Source: Aliidiomarina celeris
GTDB taxonomy: Bacteria > Pseudomonadota > Gammaproteobacteria > Enterobacterales > Alteromonadaceae
Assembly: GCF_003316875.1 (NCBI RefSeq)
Contig: NZ_QMIL01000009.1
Location: 1-64,000 of the forward strand
Direction of reading: 5' to 3'
Length of the DNA: 64,000 nucleotides
Position 1 is the stretch's first letter; each line of letters begins with the position of its first letter. Both the position numbers and the translations under genes were made by a program. This document shows positions 37,904 to 47,650 of the stretch, piece by piece. A model generated the notes under the pieces. It worked only from the letters and a program-made list of their open reading frames with translations, was not told where the DNA came from and searched no databases.

Positions 37904-38669
37904 GAAAGTTGCGTTGGTAACGGGTGGTGGAACTCGTGTTGGGAAAGCTTTTGCTTTAGCACTTGCGGAACTCGGTTATGCAGTAGCCGTGCACTACAAT
38001 AGTTCAAGCGAAGGCGCTGAGGACACGGTCGAAACGATCCGCGCCGCGGGTGGCCGCGCAAACGTTTTTAAGTGTGACTTCCTAAACGGCGATGTGTCGT
38101 GCTTAATCGATACAGTCGTCGAACAAATGGGGCGTATCGATTTGCTTCTAAATAGTGCCTCTACCTATGCACCCGGCACTATTCAAGAAACCTCTCTCGA
38201 AACGTTACAAACCCAGTTTCAAGTGAATTTATTCACTCCTTTTCTGCTAAGTAAACGCTTTTCTCAACTCGCAACCCACAATGGTAGCGAACGCCAACCA
38301 GCATTGCTGATCAACGTGCTGGACAATAAAATTGCTTATAATCAGTATCCTTATTCGGCTTATTTATTGTCGAAAAAAGCGTTTAGCGAATTTAATGCCA
38401 TGGCAACCTTAGAGTTTGCTCCTAACATTCGTGTAAATGCAATTGCGCCGGGCGTTATATTGCCAGCTTCACAACGCACTAACGACTACATTCGCTGGCG
38501 GGAAGACGGCATTCCATTGAAACACCAAGGCAGTACCGACAACTTAATTCAAGCACTACAGTACATTATCAACAACAACTTTGTCTGTGGCCAAACACTA
38601 ACTGTAGACGGTGGCGAGTCTATCAATATTGTTGGGCGTCATTCCGAGAATTACGCCAATAACGCATAG
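37890..38669 (+). CDS. folM: Pteridine reductase-type SDR (FolM-like dihydromonapterin reductase)
   Basis: Short-chain dehydrogenase of the pteridine reductase group, which reduces dihydrofolate or dihydromonapterin with NADPH. The cofactor motif is TGGGTRVG (11-18), with the TGxxxRxG Arg that favours NADPH in pteridine reductases. The catalytic Tyr and Lys are Y158-x3-K162, and the usual catalytic Ser is Asp (D145 in NVLDNK), which is a pteridine-reductase trait. 259 residues. The symbol is by similarity to E. coli FolM; a general SDR role cannot be ruled out. Its last 19 bases overlap the end of asnA on the other strand. Confidence 0.75.
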   Translation: MAKFEKVALVTGGGTRVGKAFALALAELGYAVAVHYNSSSEGAEDTVETIRAAGGRANVFKCDFLNGDVSCLIDTVVEQMGRIDLLLNSASTYAPGTIQETSLETLQTQFQVNLFTPFLLSKRFSQLATHNGSERQPALLINVLDNKIAYNQYPYSAYLLSKKAFSEFNAMATLEFAPNIRVNAIAPGVILPASQRTNDYIRWREDGIPLKHQGSTDNLIQALQYIINNNFVCGQTLTVDGGESINIVGRHSENYANNA

Positions 38670-39613
38670 CGTTCTTTCAGTGCTGCAGGCCATACACTGG
38701 CTTGCACACAACCAATATGAGGTTGTTGCATCATCCACATCACTACCCGTGACTGACCGATGCCGCCCCCAACGGTTTGCGAAAGCTCGCCGGCTAATAA
38801 ACGCTGGTGCCAAGGTAATGCGAGTAACTCCTCTCGCTCAACACGTGCCACTTGCTCTTTGAGTGTTGGCCCGTTCACTCGAACCCCCATTGAGCTTAGC
38901 TCCAGCGAACGTTCCAACACTGGGTTCCATACCAAAAGGTCGCCATTAAGTGCCCAGTCGTCATAGTCGGGAGCACGGGTGTCGTGCATGGAACCGTCAC
39001 TTAATTTGCCCCCTATGCCCTGTATAAAAACCGCTCCACATTCCCGCGCAATAGCATGCTCACGCTGCTTCGGGCTGAGTTTTGGGTACCACTGGAGCAA
39101 TTGCTCTGAGGTAACTTTGGTCAACTCTGTCGGTAATGTCAGGGCTGAATCGTAGCGTGTTTTGTAAGCGTGAAAAACTTCGCTCAATGACGCAAAAACT
39201 CGGTCCGCAGCACTGTGCAATTGCACAGCTGTGCGCTCGTGATCAGCAATAACTTGCTCCCAATCCCACTGCTCCACAAAAACCGAATGAACGGGGCTGT
39301 ATAGGTCCTCAAGCGGTCGTAATGCTTTCATTTGCGTAACAATACCAGTGCCAACGGGAAAGTTTTGTAGTGACAGTAGTTGGCGCTTCCATTTCGCTAA
39401 TGAATGCACCACTTCATAGCTCCGCGCCAACGATTGTACATGCACTTGAACCGCTGTTTCCGCCCCCGACAATCCGTCCTGAACCCCCTCGCTCGGGTCG
39501 GTTAGAATGGGGGCCTCCACTTCGGTTAAGTGCAGTTGCTTACAGAGTGCTTCGGTAAAGCTGTGTTTGATCCAACGAATGGCTTGTTGATGACGAATAT
39601 ATTCTGCGCTCAT
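38651..39613 (-). CDS. asnA: Aspartate--ammonia ligase (asparagine synthetase A)
   Basis: Makes asparagine from aspartate, ammonia and ATP; class II aminoacyl-tRNA-synthetase-like fold. Nearly every conserved block of the E. coli enzyme is visible: QDNLSGAE (here QDGLSGAE), EVVHSLAKWKRQ, HSVFVEQWDWE, GIGGKLSDG, HDTRAPDYDDW, NPVLERSLELSSMGVRV and GGGIGQSR. 320 residues, about ten shorter than E. coli, mostly a loop between DDW and the LNGD motif. Divergent from asnC across 162 A/T-rich bases, as in E. coli, where AsnC activates asnA. Confidence 0.96.
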   Translation of the reverse strand: MSAEYIRHQQAIRWIKHSFTEALCKQLHLTEVEAPILTDPSEGVQDGLSGAETAVQVHVQSLARSYEVVHSLAKWKRQLLSLQNFPVGTGIVTQMKALRPLEDLYSPVHSVFVEQWDWEQVIADHERTAVQLHSAADRVFASLSEVFHAYKTRYDSALTLPTELTKVTSEQLLQWYPKLSPKQREHAIARECGAVFIQGIGGKLSDGSMHDTRAPDYDDWALNGDLLVWNPVLERSLELSSMGVRVNGPTLKEQVARVEREELLALPWHQRLLAGELSQTVGGGIGQSRVVMWMMQQPHIGCVQASVWPAALKERYALLA

Positions 39614-39775
39614 GAACTTTATCTCCTTCCTAAATAAAAGCTATTAATCAACAAAATCGCCGAAAAACGCAATATGCGCTAAAATAAATAGCCGATCACT
39701 AGATTTTTATTTAACCAAAAAGCCATAATGATATACAAAGAACAATTAAAGTAGAAAAACTAAGGCGGTAATTGA

Positions 39776-40222
39776 ATGATCGATAATCTAGACAAACAAA
39801 TCCTCAAGCGTTTACAACACAATGCTCGAACGTCTTATGCCGAAATAGCAAAAGAAAACCAAGTATCGCCCGCCACCATACATGTGCGAGTTGAGAAATT
39901 ACGTAAGGCGGGGGTTATTACCGGTACTCAAGTTGTGACCAGCGCAAAGGCCTTGGGCTATAGCATTAGTTGTTTTATTGGAATTATTCTGCGTCAAGCT
40001 GGCGACTACCCGAAAGCCTTGGAAAAACTTCGGGCATTACCTGAGGTTGTGGAAGCGTATTACACAACAGGGCAATACAGCATATTAGTAAAAATATTCG
40101 TGAAAGACATCGACGCCTTACACAGGTTGTTAATTGAGCGTTTACAGGTAATCGACGAAGTTCAATCCACTGAAACGCTCATTTCTTTACAACAGCCTAT
40201 TGCCCGGCAGATAGAGCCTTAA
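39776..40222 (+). CDS. asnC: Asparagine-responsive regulator AsnC (Lrp family)
   Basis: Lrp/AsnC-type regulator, 148 residues: an N-terminal winged helix-turn-helix (about 1-60) and a C-terminal RAM ligand-binding domain. It is close to E. coli AsnC through much of its length (SPATIHVRVEKLRKAGVITG, EAYYTTGQYSI, IDEVQSTETLI). It should activate divergent asnA when asparagine is low and repress itself from the shared 39614-39775 region. Its stop codon and that of nhaD share the four bases TTAA at 40219-40222. Confidence 0.95.
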   Translation: MIDNLDKQILKRLQHNARTSYAEIAKENQVSPATIHVRVEKLRKAGVITGTQVVTSAKALGYSISCFIGIILRQAGDYPKALEKLRALPEVVEAYYTTGQYSILVKIFVKDIDALHRLLIERLQVIDEVQSTETLISLQQPIARQIEP

Positions 40223-41670
40223 TGGCTTCCAAATACTGCAAAAAGGTCTGCATTTAACCAAAGGTGGGCAAAAATGGACGCCACATAGCCGAGTAAGATA
40301 AACGGTGTCCATTTTAGGTGGCTGGCAAAGGTATAGTAGCCTCGTGCTTGCCCCATAAGCGCTACACCGGCTGCCGAGCCAATCGACAACAGGCTGCCTC
40401 CCGTACCTGCGGTAAGCGTAATAAGCAGCCATTGCCCATGTGACATTTCCGGCTGCATCGACAGCACCGCGAACATAACCGGTATGTTATCGATGACCGC
40501 TGAAACAATCCCTAACGCCGCATTGGCGTAAGTATGGTCCCATTGCGTATAGAGAATGTCTGACATTAGCCCTAAATAGCCCAAAAATCCGAGCCCCCCG
40601 ACACACATTACAATGCCGTAAAAGAACAACAATGTGTCCCATTCGGCTCTCGACACTCGGCTAAATACGTCGAACGGTATAACACCACCAAGCCGTTTTA
40701 ACTTTTCAACGTCACCCGCACGCTCGGCCATAGCACGTTTGCGTGCTAGTGAACCTGGTAAGGTCATGCGTAAAAAATAGCCGAAGAATTGTAAGTAGCC
40801 TAATCCCATCATCATGCCGAGTACCGGCGGCAAATGTAAGAATGTATGGCATGCTACCGCCGTTGCCACGGTAAAAAGGAAAAGGAAGGTAATGCGCAGT
40901 GCACCGCGCTTAAGCTCTACATCTTCTTCTAATTGCGACGGTTTGCGATTTTCAATAAATAAGCTCATGAGCAAGGTAGGCACAAGGTAGTTCACCATCG
41001 ACGGTATGAACAGCGCCAAGAACTCATTGAAGGAAACCAGCCCTGCCTGCCAAACCATAAGAGTAGTAATGTCGCCAAAGGGACTAAATGCTCCACCCGC
41101 ATTTGCCGCAATAACAATATTAACGCACGACAAACTAATGAATTTGCGGTCCCCTTCTGCCACTTTCATAACAACCGCACACATCAGCAATGCTGTGGTT
41201 AAGTTGTCGGCAATGGGTGAAATAAAGAAGGCTAAGAGCCCGGTAATCCAGAACAAACTCCGGTAGCTAAACCCTTTACGAATAAGCCATGCACGAAGGG
41301 CGTCGAAAAGTCGCCGCTCTTCCAATGCATTGATATACGTCATTGCCACCAAAAGAAACAGCATCAGTTCAGAGAACTCGAGTAAATTGTGGCGGAAGGC
41401 TGTTTCGGCTTGATCAGTAAAGCCATGCTGCACATATACCCAGCCAATAAGTATCCATATTATTCCCGCCGCGACTAAAACAGGCTTCGACTTTCGCATG
41501 TGAAGCTTTTCTTCACCCATAACCAGCACGTACGCCAGTACGAAAATACCAATACAAATAAAGCCTATTAGTGAGCCGGTGAGATCGAGCGGAGCAGGCC
41601 CAGCAGCAAACGCCGCCGGACTCGCCAACACGGCAAGTAGCGAAATAATTACAACGATCAAGCGTGTCAT
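40219..41670 (-). CDS. nhaD: Na+/H+ antiporter NhaD
   Basis: Inner-membrane sodium/proton antiporter of the NhaD family in the ion-transporter superfamily, common in halotolerant and marine bacteria. It has about 12 hydrophobic segments in 483 residues. The conserved core includes ISPIADNLTTALLMCAVV and NIVIAANAGGAFSPFGDITTLMVW, with the Asp residues essential in this family. The first about 24 residues look like a cleavable signal (AAFAAG). The ATG at 41670 with CAGGT upstream is chosen; the frame extends 17 codons further without support. Converges on asnC. Confidence 0.92.
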   Translation of the reverse strand: MTRLIVVIISLLAVLASPAAFAAGPAPLDLTGSLIGFICIGIFVLAYVLVMGEEKLHMRKSKPVLVAAGIIWILIGWVYVQHGFTDQAETAFRHNLLEFSELMLFLLVAMTYINALEERRLFDALRAWLIRKGFSYRSLFWITGLLAFFISPIADNLTTALLMCAVVMKVAEGDRKFISLSCVNIVIAANAGGAFSPFGDITTLMVWQAGLVSFNEFLALFIPSMVNYLVPTLLMSLFIENRKPSQLEEDVELKRGALRITFLFLFTVATAVACHTFLHLPPVLGMMMGLGYLQFFGYFLRMTLPGSLARKRAMAERAGDVEKLKRLGGVIPFDVFSRVSRAEWDTLLFFYGIVMCVGGLGFLGYLGLMSDILYTQWDHTYANAALGIVSAVIDNIPVMFAVLSMQPEMSHGQWLLITLTAGTGGSLLSIGSAAGVALMGQARGYYTFASHLKWTPFILLGYVASIFAHLWLNADLFAVFGSH

Positions 41671-41774
41671 TTTAATACCTGTGAGTAACGGGAGGGATTT
41701 ATGCGGCGCGGATAATAGCACAGGGTTTTGTTAAAAACTCGTAGAAAATCACCCCTACTACTAATGTCTAATGG

Positions 41775-41848
41775 AAATACCTTCCTTACGGTATTTTACC
41801 TGCCTCATATCCTGCATTCACGAAATGAATGACAGGAATAACATTCAT
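41775..41848. promoter_or_regulatory. Palindromic operator-like sites between nhaD and aceB
   Basis: The 279-base gap between divergent nhaD and aceB has two ordered sets of inverted repeats. AAATACC/GGTATTT occurs at 41775-41781 and 41790-41796. Three alternating half-sites follow: CATTCA (41815-41820), TGAATG (41826-41831) and CATTCA (41842-41847). They look like binding sites for a dimeric regulator of either gene. I cannot name the protein. Confidence 0.45.
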
Positions 41849-41949
41849 GTACAAAATATAGAAAATAATTAGCATGCTCTAGATGAATACAAGTGCGCGG
41901 TCCATACTAGCTCCGTGTTTCACAACAAACTAACAAGTCAGGTTGAATT

Positions 41950-43536
41950 ATGAGCGCATCGCAACTAGAAATTACCCAACCGCTATCGAATGATTATGAA
42001 TCAATTCTCACCCCCGAAGCTGTAGCTTTTCTCACCGAGCTGTGTGAGAAATTTGCCCCTCGAGTAGAGCAGCTTTTAGTGGCGCGAGAGCACGCACAGA
42101 ACAATTACGACGCAGGAGAACTTCCCGACTTCGATCCCAACACGGCGGCGATTCGCTCCGGCAACTGGAAAGTGGCAAACATTCCCCATGATTTACAAAA
42201 GCGCCATTTAGAAATTACTGGTCCGGTAGATCGCAAAATGGTAATCAATGCCCTAAACGCTGACGTAGACGTGTTTATGGCCGACTTTGAAGACGCGCAA
42301 TCGCCGACTTGGGACGGCTTAATGCAAGGGCAAATTAACCTGCGCGACGCCAATGCAGGGCAAATATCCTATGTAGACGAAGCACGAGGCAAGCACTACG
42401 AACTGAAACCCAACCCTGCACTTCTTATTGCTCGGGTGCGTGGTTTGCACCTTCCAGAAAAGCATATGTTATGGCAAGGCAAACCTATTCCAGGCGCGCT
42501 GATGGACTTCGCACTGTATTTTTTCCATAACTACAAAACACGAACAGCCAACAACAGCGGCGTGTATTTTTACCTCCCCAAACTTCAGCACCATAGCGAA
42601 GCCCAATGGTGGAGCGATGTGTTTCATTTTACTGAGCAAAAATTTGGCCAGCCCACAGGAACCATTCGAGCTACAGTTCTAATTGAAACTCTACCGGCTG
42701 TGTTTCAAATGCATGAAATATTACACAGCCTCAAAGAGCATATTGTGGGCCTAAACTGCGGCCGCTGGGACTATATTTTCAGTTACATCAAAACCCTTCG
42801 CGCGCACGCTGATCGCGTATTACCCGACCGCCAAGTCGTCACCATGAGCCAGCCCTTCCTCAGTGCTTACTCGCGACTGTTAATTAAAACCTGTCATAGC
42901 CGCGGTGCGTTGGCCATGGGTGGAATGGCTGCCTTTATTCCGGCAAAAGATCCCGCTGAAAATGAAGTTATTCTGAACAAAGTGAAAGCAGACAAAGAAT
43001 TGGAATTCAGTAACGGCCATGACGGCACCTGGATTGCGCACCCGGGGCTCGCGCCTACCGTTCGTGCGGTGGCCGAAAAGTACCTTGGCGCAAACGCAAA
43101 TCAACTGCAGGTGTTACGCGAGCAAGACGCACCCATAACGGCTGCCGACTTACTTGAGCCAAGTGAAGGCGAACGTACCGAAGAAGGTATGCGCACCAAT
43201 ATTCGTGTGGCGCTGCAATACATTGCAGCGTGGCTTTCGGGCAAAGGTTGTGTGCCTATTTATGGGCTTATGGAAGACGCCGCAACTGCGGAGATATCGC
43301 GCACCTCCATTTGGCAATGGATTCAACACGGCAAAACATTAAGCAACGGCGAGCGCGTTACCGTGGCTCTATTCCGCGCACTACTAAATGAGGAAGCGCA
43401 GCGGGTAAAAGGCGAGGTAGGCGACGATCGTTGGCAAGCCGAACATTTCCAGCAAGCGCAGCAATTACTGGACCAAATTACTACGGCGGAGCAACTCACC
43501 GAGTTTCTTACCTTGCCGGGCTACAACTACTTATAA
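41950..43536 (+). CDS. aceB: Malate synthase A
   Basis: Glyoxylate shunt enzyme: glyoxylate plus acetyl-CoA to malate. 528 residues, the short (A) isoform. The family block VFMADFEDAQSPTWDGLMQGQ, the catalytic-region RVRGLHLPEKHM and the GLNCGRWDYIFSYIK signature are all present. aceA follows after 30 bases, so the two are cotranscribed for growth on acetate or fatty acids. AGGT seven bases before the ATG. Confidence 0.97.
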   Translation: MSASQLEITQPLSNDYESILTPEAVAFLTELCEKFAPRVEQLLVAREHAQNNYDAGELPDFDPNTAAIRSGNWKVANIPHDLQKRHLEITGPVDRKMVINALNADVDVFMADFEDAQSPTWDGLMQGQINLRDANAGQISYVDEARGKHYELKPNPALLIARVRGLHLPEKHMLWQGKPIPGALMDFALYFFHNYKTRTANNSGVYFYLPKLQHHSEAQWWSDVFHFTEQKFGQPTGTIRATVLIETLPAVFQMHEILHSLKEHIVGLNCGRWDYIFSYIKTLRAHADRVLPDRQVVTMSQPFLSAYSRLLIKTCHSRGALAMGGMAAFIPAKDPAENEVILNKVKADKELEFSNGHDGTWIAHPGLAPTVRAVAEKYLGANANQLQVLREQDAPITAADLLEPSEGERTEEGMRTNIRVALQYIAAWLSGKGCVPIYGLMEDAATAEISRTSIWQWIQHGKTLSNGERVTVALFRALLNEEAQRVKGEVGDDRWQAEHFQQAQQLLDQITTAEQLTEFLTLPGYNYL

Positions 43537-43566
43537 ATAAGAAATAACCAACACAAGGAACATACC

Positions 43567-44889
43567 ATGACTGCTCCACAGCATATGCAAGCCGAAATAG
43601 AAAAGTTAGAAAAGGAGTGGGCTACAGACCCACGTTGGAACGGCGTAGAGCGTACTTACAGCGCCCATGACGTTGTTCGTTTACGCGGCTCTCGCCAAGT
43701 CTCTTATACCCATGCCGAAAAAGGCGCGGAGAAATTATGGACGCTGCTGAACGGCAAAGCTCAAGAAAAATTTGGTAAAGACTATGTGAACGCACTGGGT
43801 GCGTTAACCGGCGGCCAGGCCGTTCAGCAAGTTAAAGCAGGGCTACAAGCCATTTATTTGTCGGGTTGGCAGGTTGCAGCCGACAACAACAGCGCGGCCA
43901 GCATGTATCCCGACCAGTCGCTCTACCCAGTAGACTCGGTACCGAAAGTTGTTGAGCGCATTAATAATTCGTTTAGCCGCGCCGACCAAATTCAATGGTC
44001 GAAGGGTGTTGGCCCGGGCGACGAAGGTTATATCGACTACTTTGCGCCTATTGTTGCCGACGCAGAAGCAGGTTTTGGCGGTGTGCTGAACGCATACGAG
44101 CTTATGCTTGGAATGATTAAAGCCGGCGCTTCTGGCGTTCATTTTGAAGACCAACTTGCCTCGGTTAAAAAATGTGGCCATATGGGCGGTAAGGTGTTAG
44201 TGCCCACCCAAGAAGCTGTGCAAAAGCTTATTGCAGCTCGCTTAGCCGCCGACGTTTCCGGCACACGCACACTTATTGTGGCCCGAACCGACGCTAATGC
44301 AGCCGATTTACTGACCAACGATGTTGATCCAAACGACGCGCCTTTCCTAACTGGAGAGCGCACCGCCGAAGGCTTCTACCGGGTGAACGCCGGTATTGAA
44401 CAAGCCATATCGCGTGGTATTGCATACGCTCCGTATGCCGATTTAGTGTGGTGTGAAACCGCAAAGCCAGACCTCGACGAAGCACGCCAGTTTGCAGAAG
44501 CCGTGCATGCTAAGTACCCAGGTAAAATGTTGGCGTATAACTGCTCTCCTTCATTTAACTGGAAACGCAACCTCGACGACGCCACTATTGCCAAGTTCCA
44601 GCGAGAGCTGGCCAGCATGGGCTATAAGTTCCAGTTCATTACTTTAGCCGGCGTACACAACATGTGGTATCACATGTTTAACCTCGCCTACGACTATGCA
44701 CGCAACGACATGTCTGCCTACGTAAAACTGCAGCAAGAAGAGTTTGCCTCTGCGGACCGTGGCTACACTTTTGTAGCTCACCAACAGGAAGTTGGCACAG
44801 GTTACTTCGACGACGTGACCAATGTTATTCAAGGCGGCCAGTCGTCGGTTACGGCACTTAAAGGCTCTACCGAAGAAGAGCAGTTCTAA
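43567..44889 (+). CDS. aceA: Isocitrate lyase
   Basis: Splits isocitrate into succinate and glyoxylate, the first step of the shunt. The active-site motif KKCGHMGGK carries catalytic C203. Other blocks are [25 protein letters not shown] and the C-terminal [26 protein letters not shown]. 440 residues, the compact enterobacterial-type form. Its TAA overlaps the stop of aceK on the other strand. Confidence 0.98.
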   Translation: MTAPQHMQAEIEKLEKEWATDPRWNGVERTYSAHDVVRLRGSRQVSYTHAEKGAEKLWTLLNGKAQEKFGKDYVNALGALTGGQAVQQVKAGLQAIYLSGWQVAADNNSAASMYPDQSLYPVDSVPKVVERINNSFSRADQIQWSKGVGPGDEGYIDYFAPIVADAEAGFGGVLNAYELMLGMIKAGASGVHFEDQLASVKKCGHMGGKVLVPTQEAVQKLIAARLAADVSGTRTLIVARTDANAADLLTNDVDPNDAPFLTGERTAEGFYRVNAGIEQAISRGIAYAPYADLVWCETAKPDLDEARQFAEAVHAKYPGKMLAYNCSPSFNWKRNLDDATIAKFQRELASMGYKFQFITLAGVHNMWYHMFNLAYDYARNDMSAYVKLQQEEFASADRGYTFVAHQQEVGTGYFDDVTNVIQGGQSSVTALKGSTEEEQF

Positions 44890-46622
44890 GCACTAGAAGG
44901 CTCAGATTGGTATTGAAAGCGGATGCTCTGCGGATAAGGAAATATGTCTGGGAGCATCCCTTTTTGTATTTGCTGTTGCTGGCTTTGCCAAAAAGTTACG
45001 TCGGCTAATTCTGGGTGCAATGCTTCAATAATTTTGCGAAAACGCGGGTTTGGGAAAACAAAAGTAGTGAGTTGCTCTGGAAACACGTCTTGCGGGGCCA
45101 CCGAATACCACTGCTCAGAGGCCAGTTGATCTTGCGTATCGTTCGACTTCGGCAACGCCCTAAAGTTGACATCCGTAAGGTACTGTACTTCGTCGTAATC
45201 ATAAAACACCACGCGCTTTCCTCGGGTTACGCCAAAGTTCTTTAACAGCATGTCGCCAGGAAAAATATTTGCCGCCACCATATCTTTTAGCGCCCGGCCG
45301 TAGTCGTCGAGAATCGCTTTGGCCTCATCGTCGTTCGCATACTCTAAATAAATATTCAGTGGCGTTAAGCGCTTCTCAATATAAACGTGCTTGAGAATAA
45401 TCATGTCGCCTTCTACTTCCATCGAGCCGGCAATACTTGCTTCAAGCTCCGCTAATAAGTCGGCCGAAAAACGGCTTTTAGGCAAGGCCACACTCGAATA
45501 TTCAATGGTGTCGGCCATACGGCCAACCCGGTCATGGCGTTTCACCAGCTGGTAGCGCGCAAGCACAGTGTCGCGACCAAAAGGCTTACTCTCACCAAAC
45601 TCGTCGCGAATAACTTTAAATACATAAGGAAACGAAGGCATGGTAAAAACTGCCATGACCAAGCCTTTAATACCCGGCGCTACGACTAACTGGTCGTCTG
45701 AGCTTTGTAAGTGCTGGAGTAACTCGCGGTAAAACTCTGTTTTACCTTGTTTGTGTAGGCCAATGGCTGAATAGAGCTCGGCTAAACGTTTGCGCGGCAT
45801 CAGGCCCTGCAAAAAACGAACGAGCGCAGAAGGCGCTCTTGTTTTAACCATAAAGTATGCGCGTGCAAAGCTAAAGATAATGAGCATTTGCTCTACATCG
45901 GTAATCAGCGCGTCTACATACAACAGCCCATGCTGGTTCACTAGCACCGGCACCACAAAAGGATACTGTTGGTGTTCAGTTACAATTCGGCCCACCACAT
46001 ACGCCGCTTTGTTGCGGTAAAACGGGTATTTCAACACGTCTATTCGAAGTTGATGGTCACTGAGCTTGCGAATATTAACCTGTTCTACAAAGGCACGCAT
46101 GAGGTGCCCTTGGCAGGCTTCTCTATTGGCAAATTCGGCGCCAAATTGCATGTCTTCAATAATATGTTGCAAGGTGGTTTCGATACCCTCGGCCACCGGA
46201 AAGTAAGCACGGTACTCAGTTTCCTGTGGCAACGGAATGCGCCGCGCCAGCACGCTTTCTACAAAAATAAAACGGTTATTAAAATAGGTGCGGTGAAACA
46301 GCTTACAGAATACCGAATTAAAAAAGGTTTCCGCTAACTCGGCCTGCGGATGAAACTGCAAAAGCTCTTCATAATAACGGCGCACATCTTCCCACAACGA
46401 CTCGTCAATATGCGCGCAATTCACAATTCGTTCTAGCTCGGCAACCGCCTCTTGTACCCTTGTGTCGTAAAAGCTTATACGCTGTCGGGCAGAGTTTTGA
46501 ATCGCACTCCAGTCACGTTGCACAAAGCGTTCGCGGGCGTCTTCGGTAATGGCTTGAAATGCCCGATAATGACGGTGAAAGCCTTCTAATATTGTGCGTG
46601 CTACTTGCCTGTAGGTTGCCAT
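44886..46622 (-). CDS. aceK: Isocitrate dehydrogenase kinase/phosphatase
   Basis: Bifunctional enzyme that phosphorylates isocitrate dehydrogenase, closing the TCA step and sending isocitrate to AceA. 578 residues with an N-terminal regulatory domain and a C-terminal kinase-like fold; ATP-site and catalytic stretches include [21 protein letters not shown] (about 320-340), [22 protein letters not shown] and [12 protein letters not shown]. In E. coli aceBAK are one operon; here aceK faces aceA and their stop codons overlap by four bases, so expression must be separate. Divergent from a LysR gene across 85 bases. Confidence 0.96.
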   Translation of the reverse strand: MATYRQVARTILEGFHRHYRAFQAITEDARERFVQRDWSAIQNSARQRISFYDTRVQEAVAELERIVNCAHIDESLWEDVRRYYEELLQFHPQAELAETFFNSVFCKLFHRTYFNNRFIFVESVLARRIPLPQETEYRAYFPVAEGIETTLQHIIEDMQFGAEFANREACQGHLMRAFVEQVNIRKLSDHQLRIDVLKYPFYRNKAAYVVGRIVTEHQQYPFVVPVLVNQHGLLYVDALITDVEQMLIIFSFARAYFMVKTRAPSALVRFLQGLMPRKRLAELYSAIGLHKQGKTEFYRELLQHLQSSDDQLVVAPGIKGLVMAVFTMPSFPYVFKVIRDEFGESKPFGRDTVLARYQLVKRHDRVGRMADTIEYSSVALPKSRFSADLLAELEASIAGSMEVEGDMIILKHVYIEKRLTPLNIYLEYANDDEAKAILDDYGRALKDMVAANIFPGDMLLKNFGVTRGKRVVFYDYDEVQYLTDVNFRALPKSNDTQDQLASEQWYSVAPQDVFPEQLTTFVFPNPRFRKIIEALHPELADVTFWQSQQQQIQKGMLPDIFPYPQSIRFQYQSEPSSA

Positions 46623-46707
46623 AGTTCCGTTTTGCCTCGCTTGCGCTTGCCATGAAGTTCTTTATAATTCATCTCACTTATCACCACGCGCTAAGGCAAT
46701 TCATTCG

Positions 46708-47643
46708 ATGAATCATTTTCGCCAAATCGACCTTAATCTACTCATCTACCTCGACGCGCTGCTACGTGAGCGTAACGTGACCCGCGCAGCGGAACAACTG
46801 AATATTACCCAACCGGCCATGAGTAATGGTTTGAAGCGCCTTCGCACCTTGTTGAACGACCCAATTTTAGTGCGAACCAGCGAAGGCATGGTGCCGACCG
46901 AGCGGGCGTTAGCCATGAAGCCGCAAGTGCGCCAAATCTTGTATTCAGTTGAAGAAATTATACAGCCTACTCGCAGCTTTTCCCCGCAAGAGAGCGACCG
47001 AGTGTTTCGTATTATGGTGTCCGACTATGCAGCGTCTACGTTGATGTCGCCGCTGCTTAAAAGCTTACGTAACCAAGCACCGCACGTTACAATTGACCTC
47101 ATGACCCCAAGCGACGTGAGCTTTCACGACGTTGAAAACGGCAAAGTTGATATTGCCATTAACCGATTCGACGACCTACCGCAGTCGTTTCACCAAAAGC
47201 AGCTCTGGAGCGACGACTTTACCTGCCTTGTACATCGCGACCACCCGATACTCGAAAACTATACCTTAGACGCCTATTTAGCAGCGCAGCACTGCTGGGT
47301 GAGTAAAACAGGGTTCGGTGTTGGCATTGGTATGACGCCAGACGCTGTACAAAAACTCGGTTGGGTCGACAATGCTTTAGCAAAACTAGGTCACACTCGG
47401 CGCATTCAGGTATTTACCCGTAACTATCATGTTGCCATGCACCTTGCGCGCGAAGGGCTAGTTGCAACGCTGCCGACACGTGCCGCGAAGCTTTACGAAA
47501 ACAACCCAGACTTAGTATTAAAAACACCACCCTTTGCCATTCCCGATATTGACCTGCAAATGATCTGGAGCCCTCTGCTACAACACGACGAGGGCCACCG
47601 TTGGTTCCGCCAATTGGTGTCCGACGTTGCCAGCCAAGCTTAG
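46708..47643 (+). CDS. LysR-family transcriptional regulator
   Basis: 311-residue LysR regulator: an N-terminal winged helix-turn-helix (about 6-65: LDALLRERNVTRAAEQLNITQPAMS) and a C-terminal type 2 periplasmic-binding fold for the inducer. The N-terminal start MNHFRQIDLNLLIYLDAL and the QPAMSNGLKRLRTLLNDPILVR linker are of the NodD/SyrM subgroup. Its divergent neighbour is aceK, the classic target position for a LysR regulator, but the ligand is unknown. Its end is seven bases from the convergent chemoreceptor gene. Confidence 0.88.
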   Translation: MNHFRQIDLNLLIYLDALLRERNVTRAAEQLNITQPAMSNGLKRLRTLLNDPILVRTSEGMVPTERALAMKPQVRQILYSVEEIIQPTRSFSPQESDRVFRIMVSDYAASTLMSPLLKSLRNQAPHVTIDLMTPSDVSFHDVENGKVDIAINRFDDLPQSFHQKQLWSDDFTCLVHRDHPILENYTLDAYLAAQHCWVSKTGFGVGIGMTPDAVQKLGWVDNALAKLGHTRRIQVFTRNYHVAMHLAREGLVATLPTRAAKLYENNPDLVLKTPPFAIPDIDLQMIWSPLLQHDEGHRWFRQLVSDVASQA

Positions 47644-47650
47644 GCAACCG

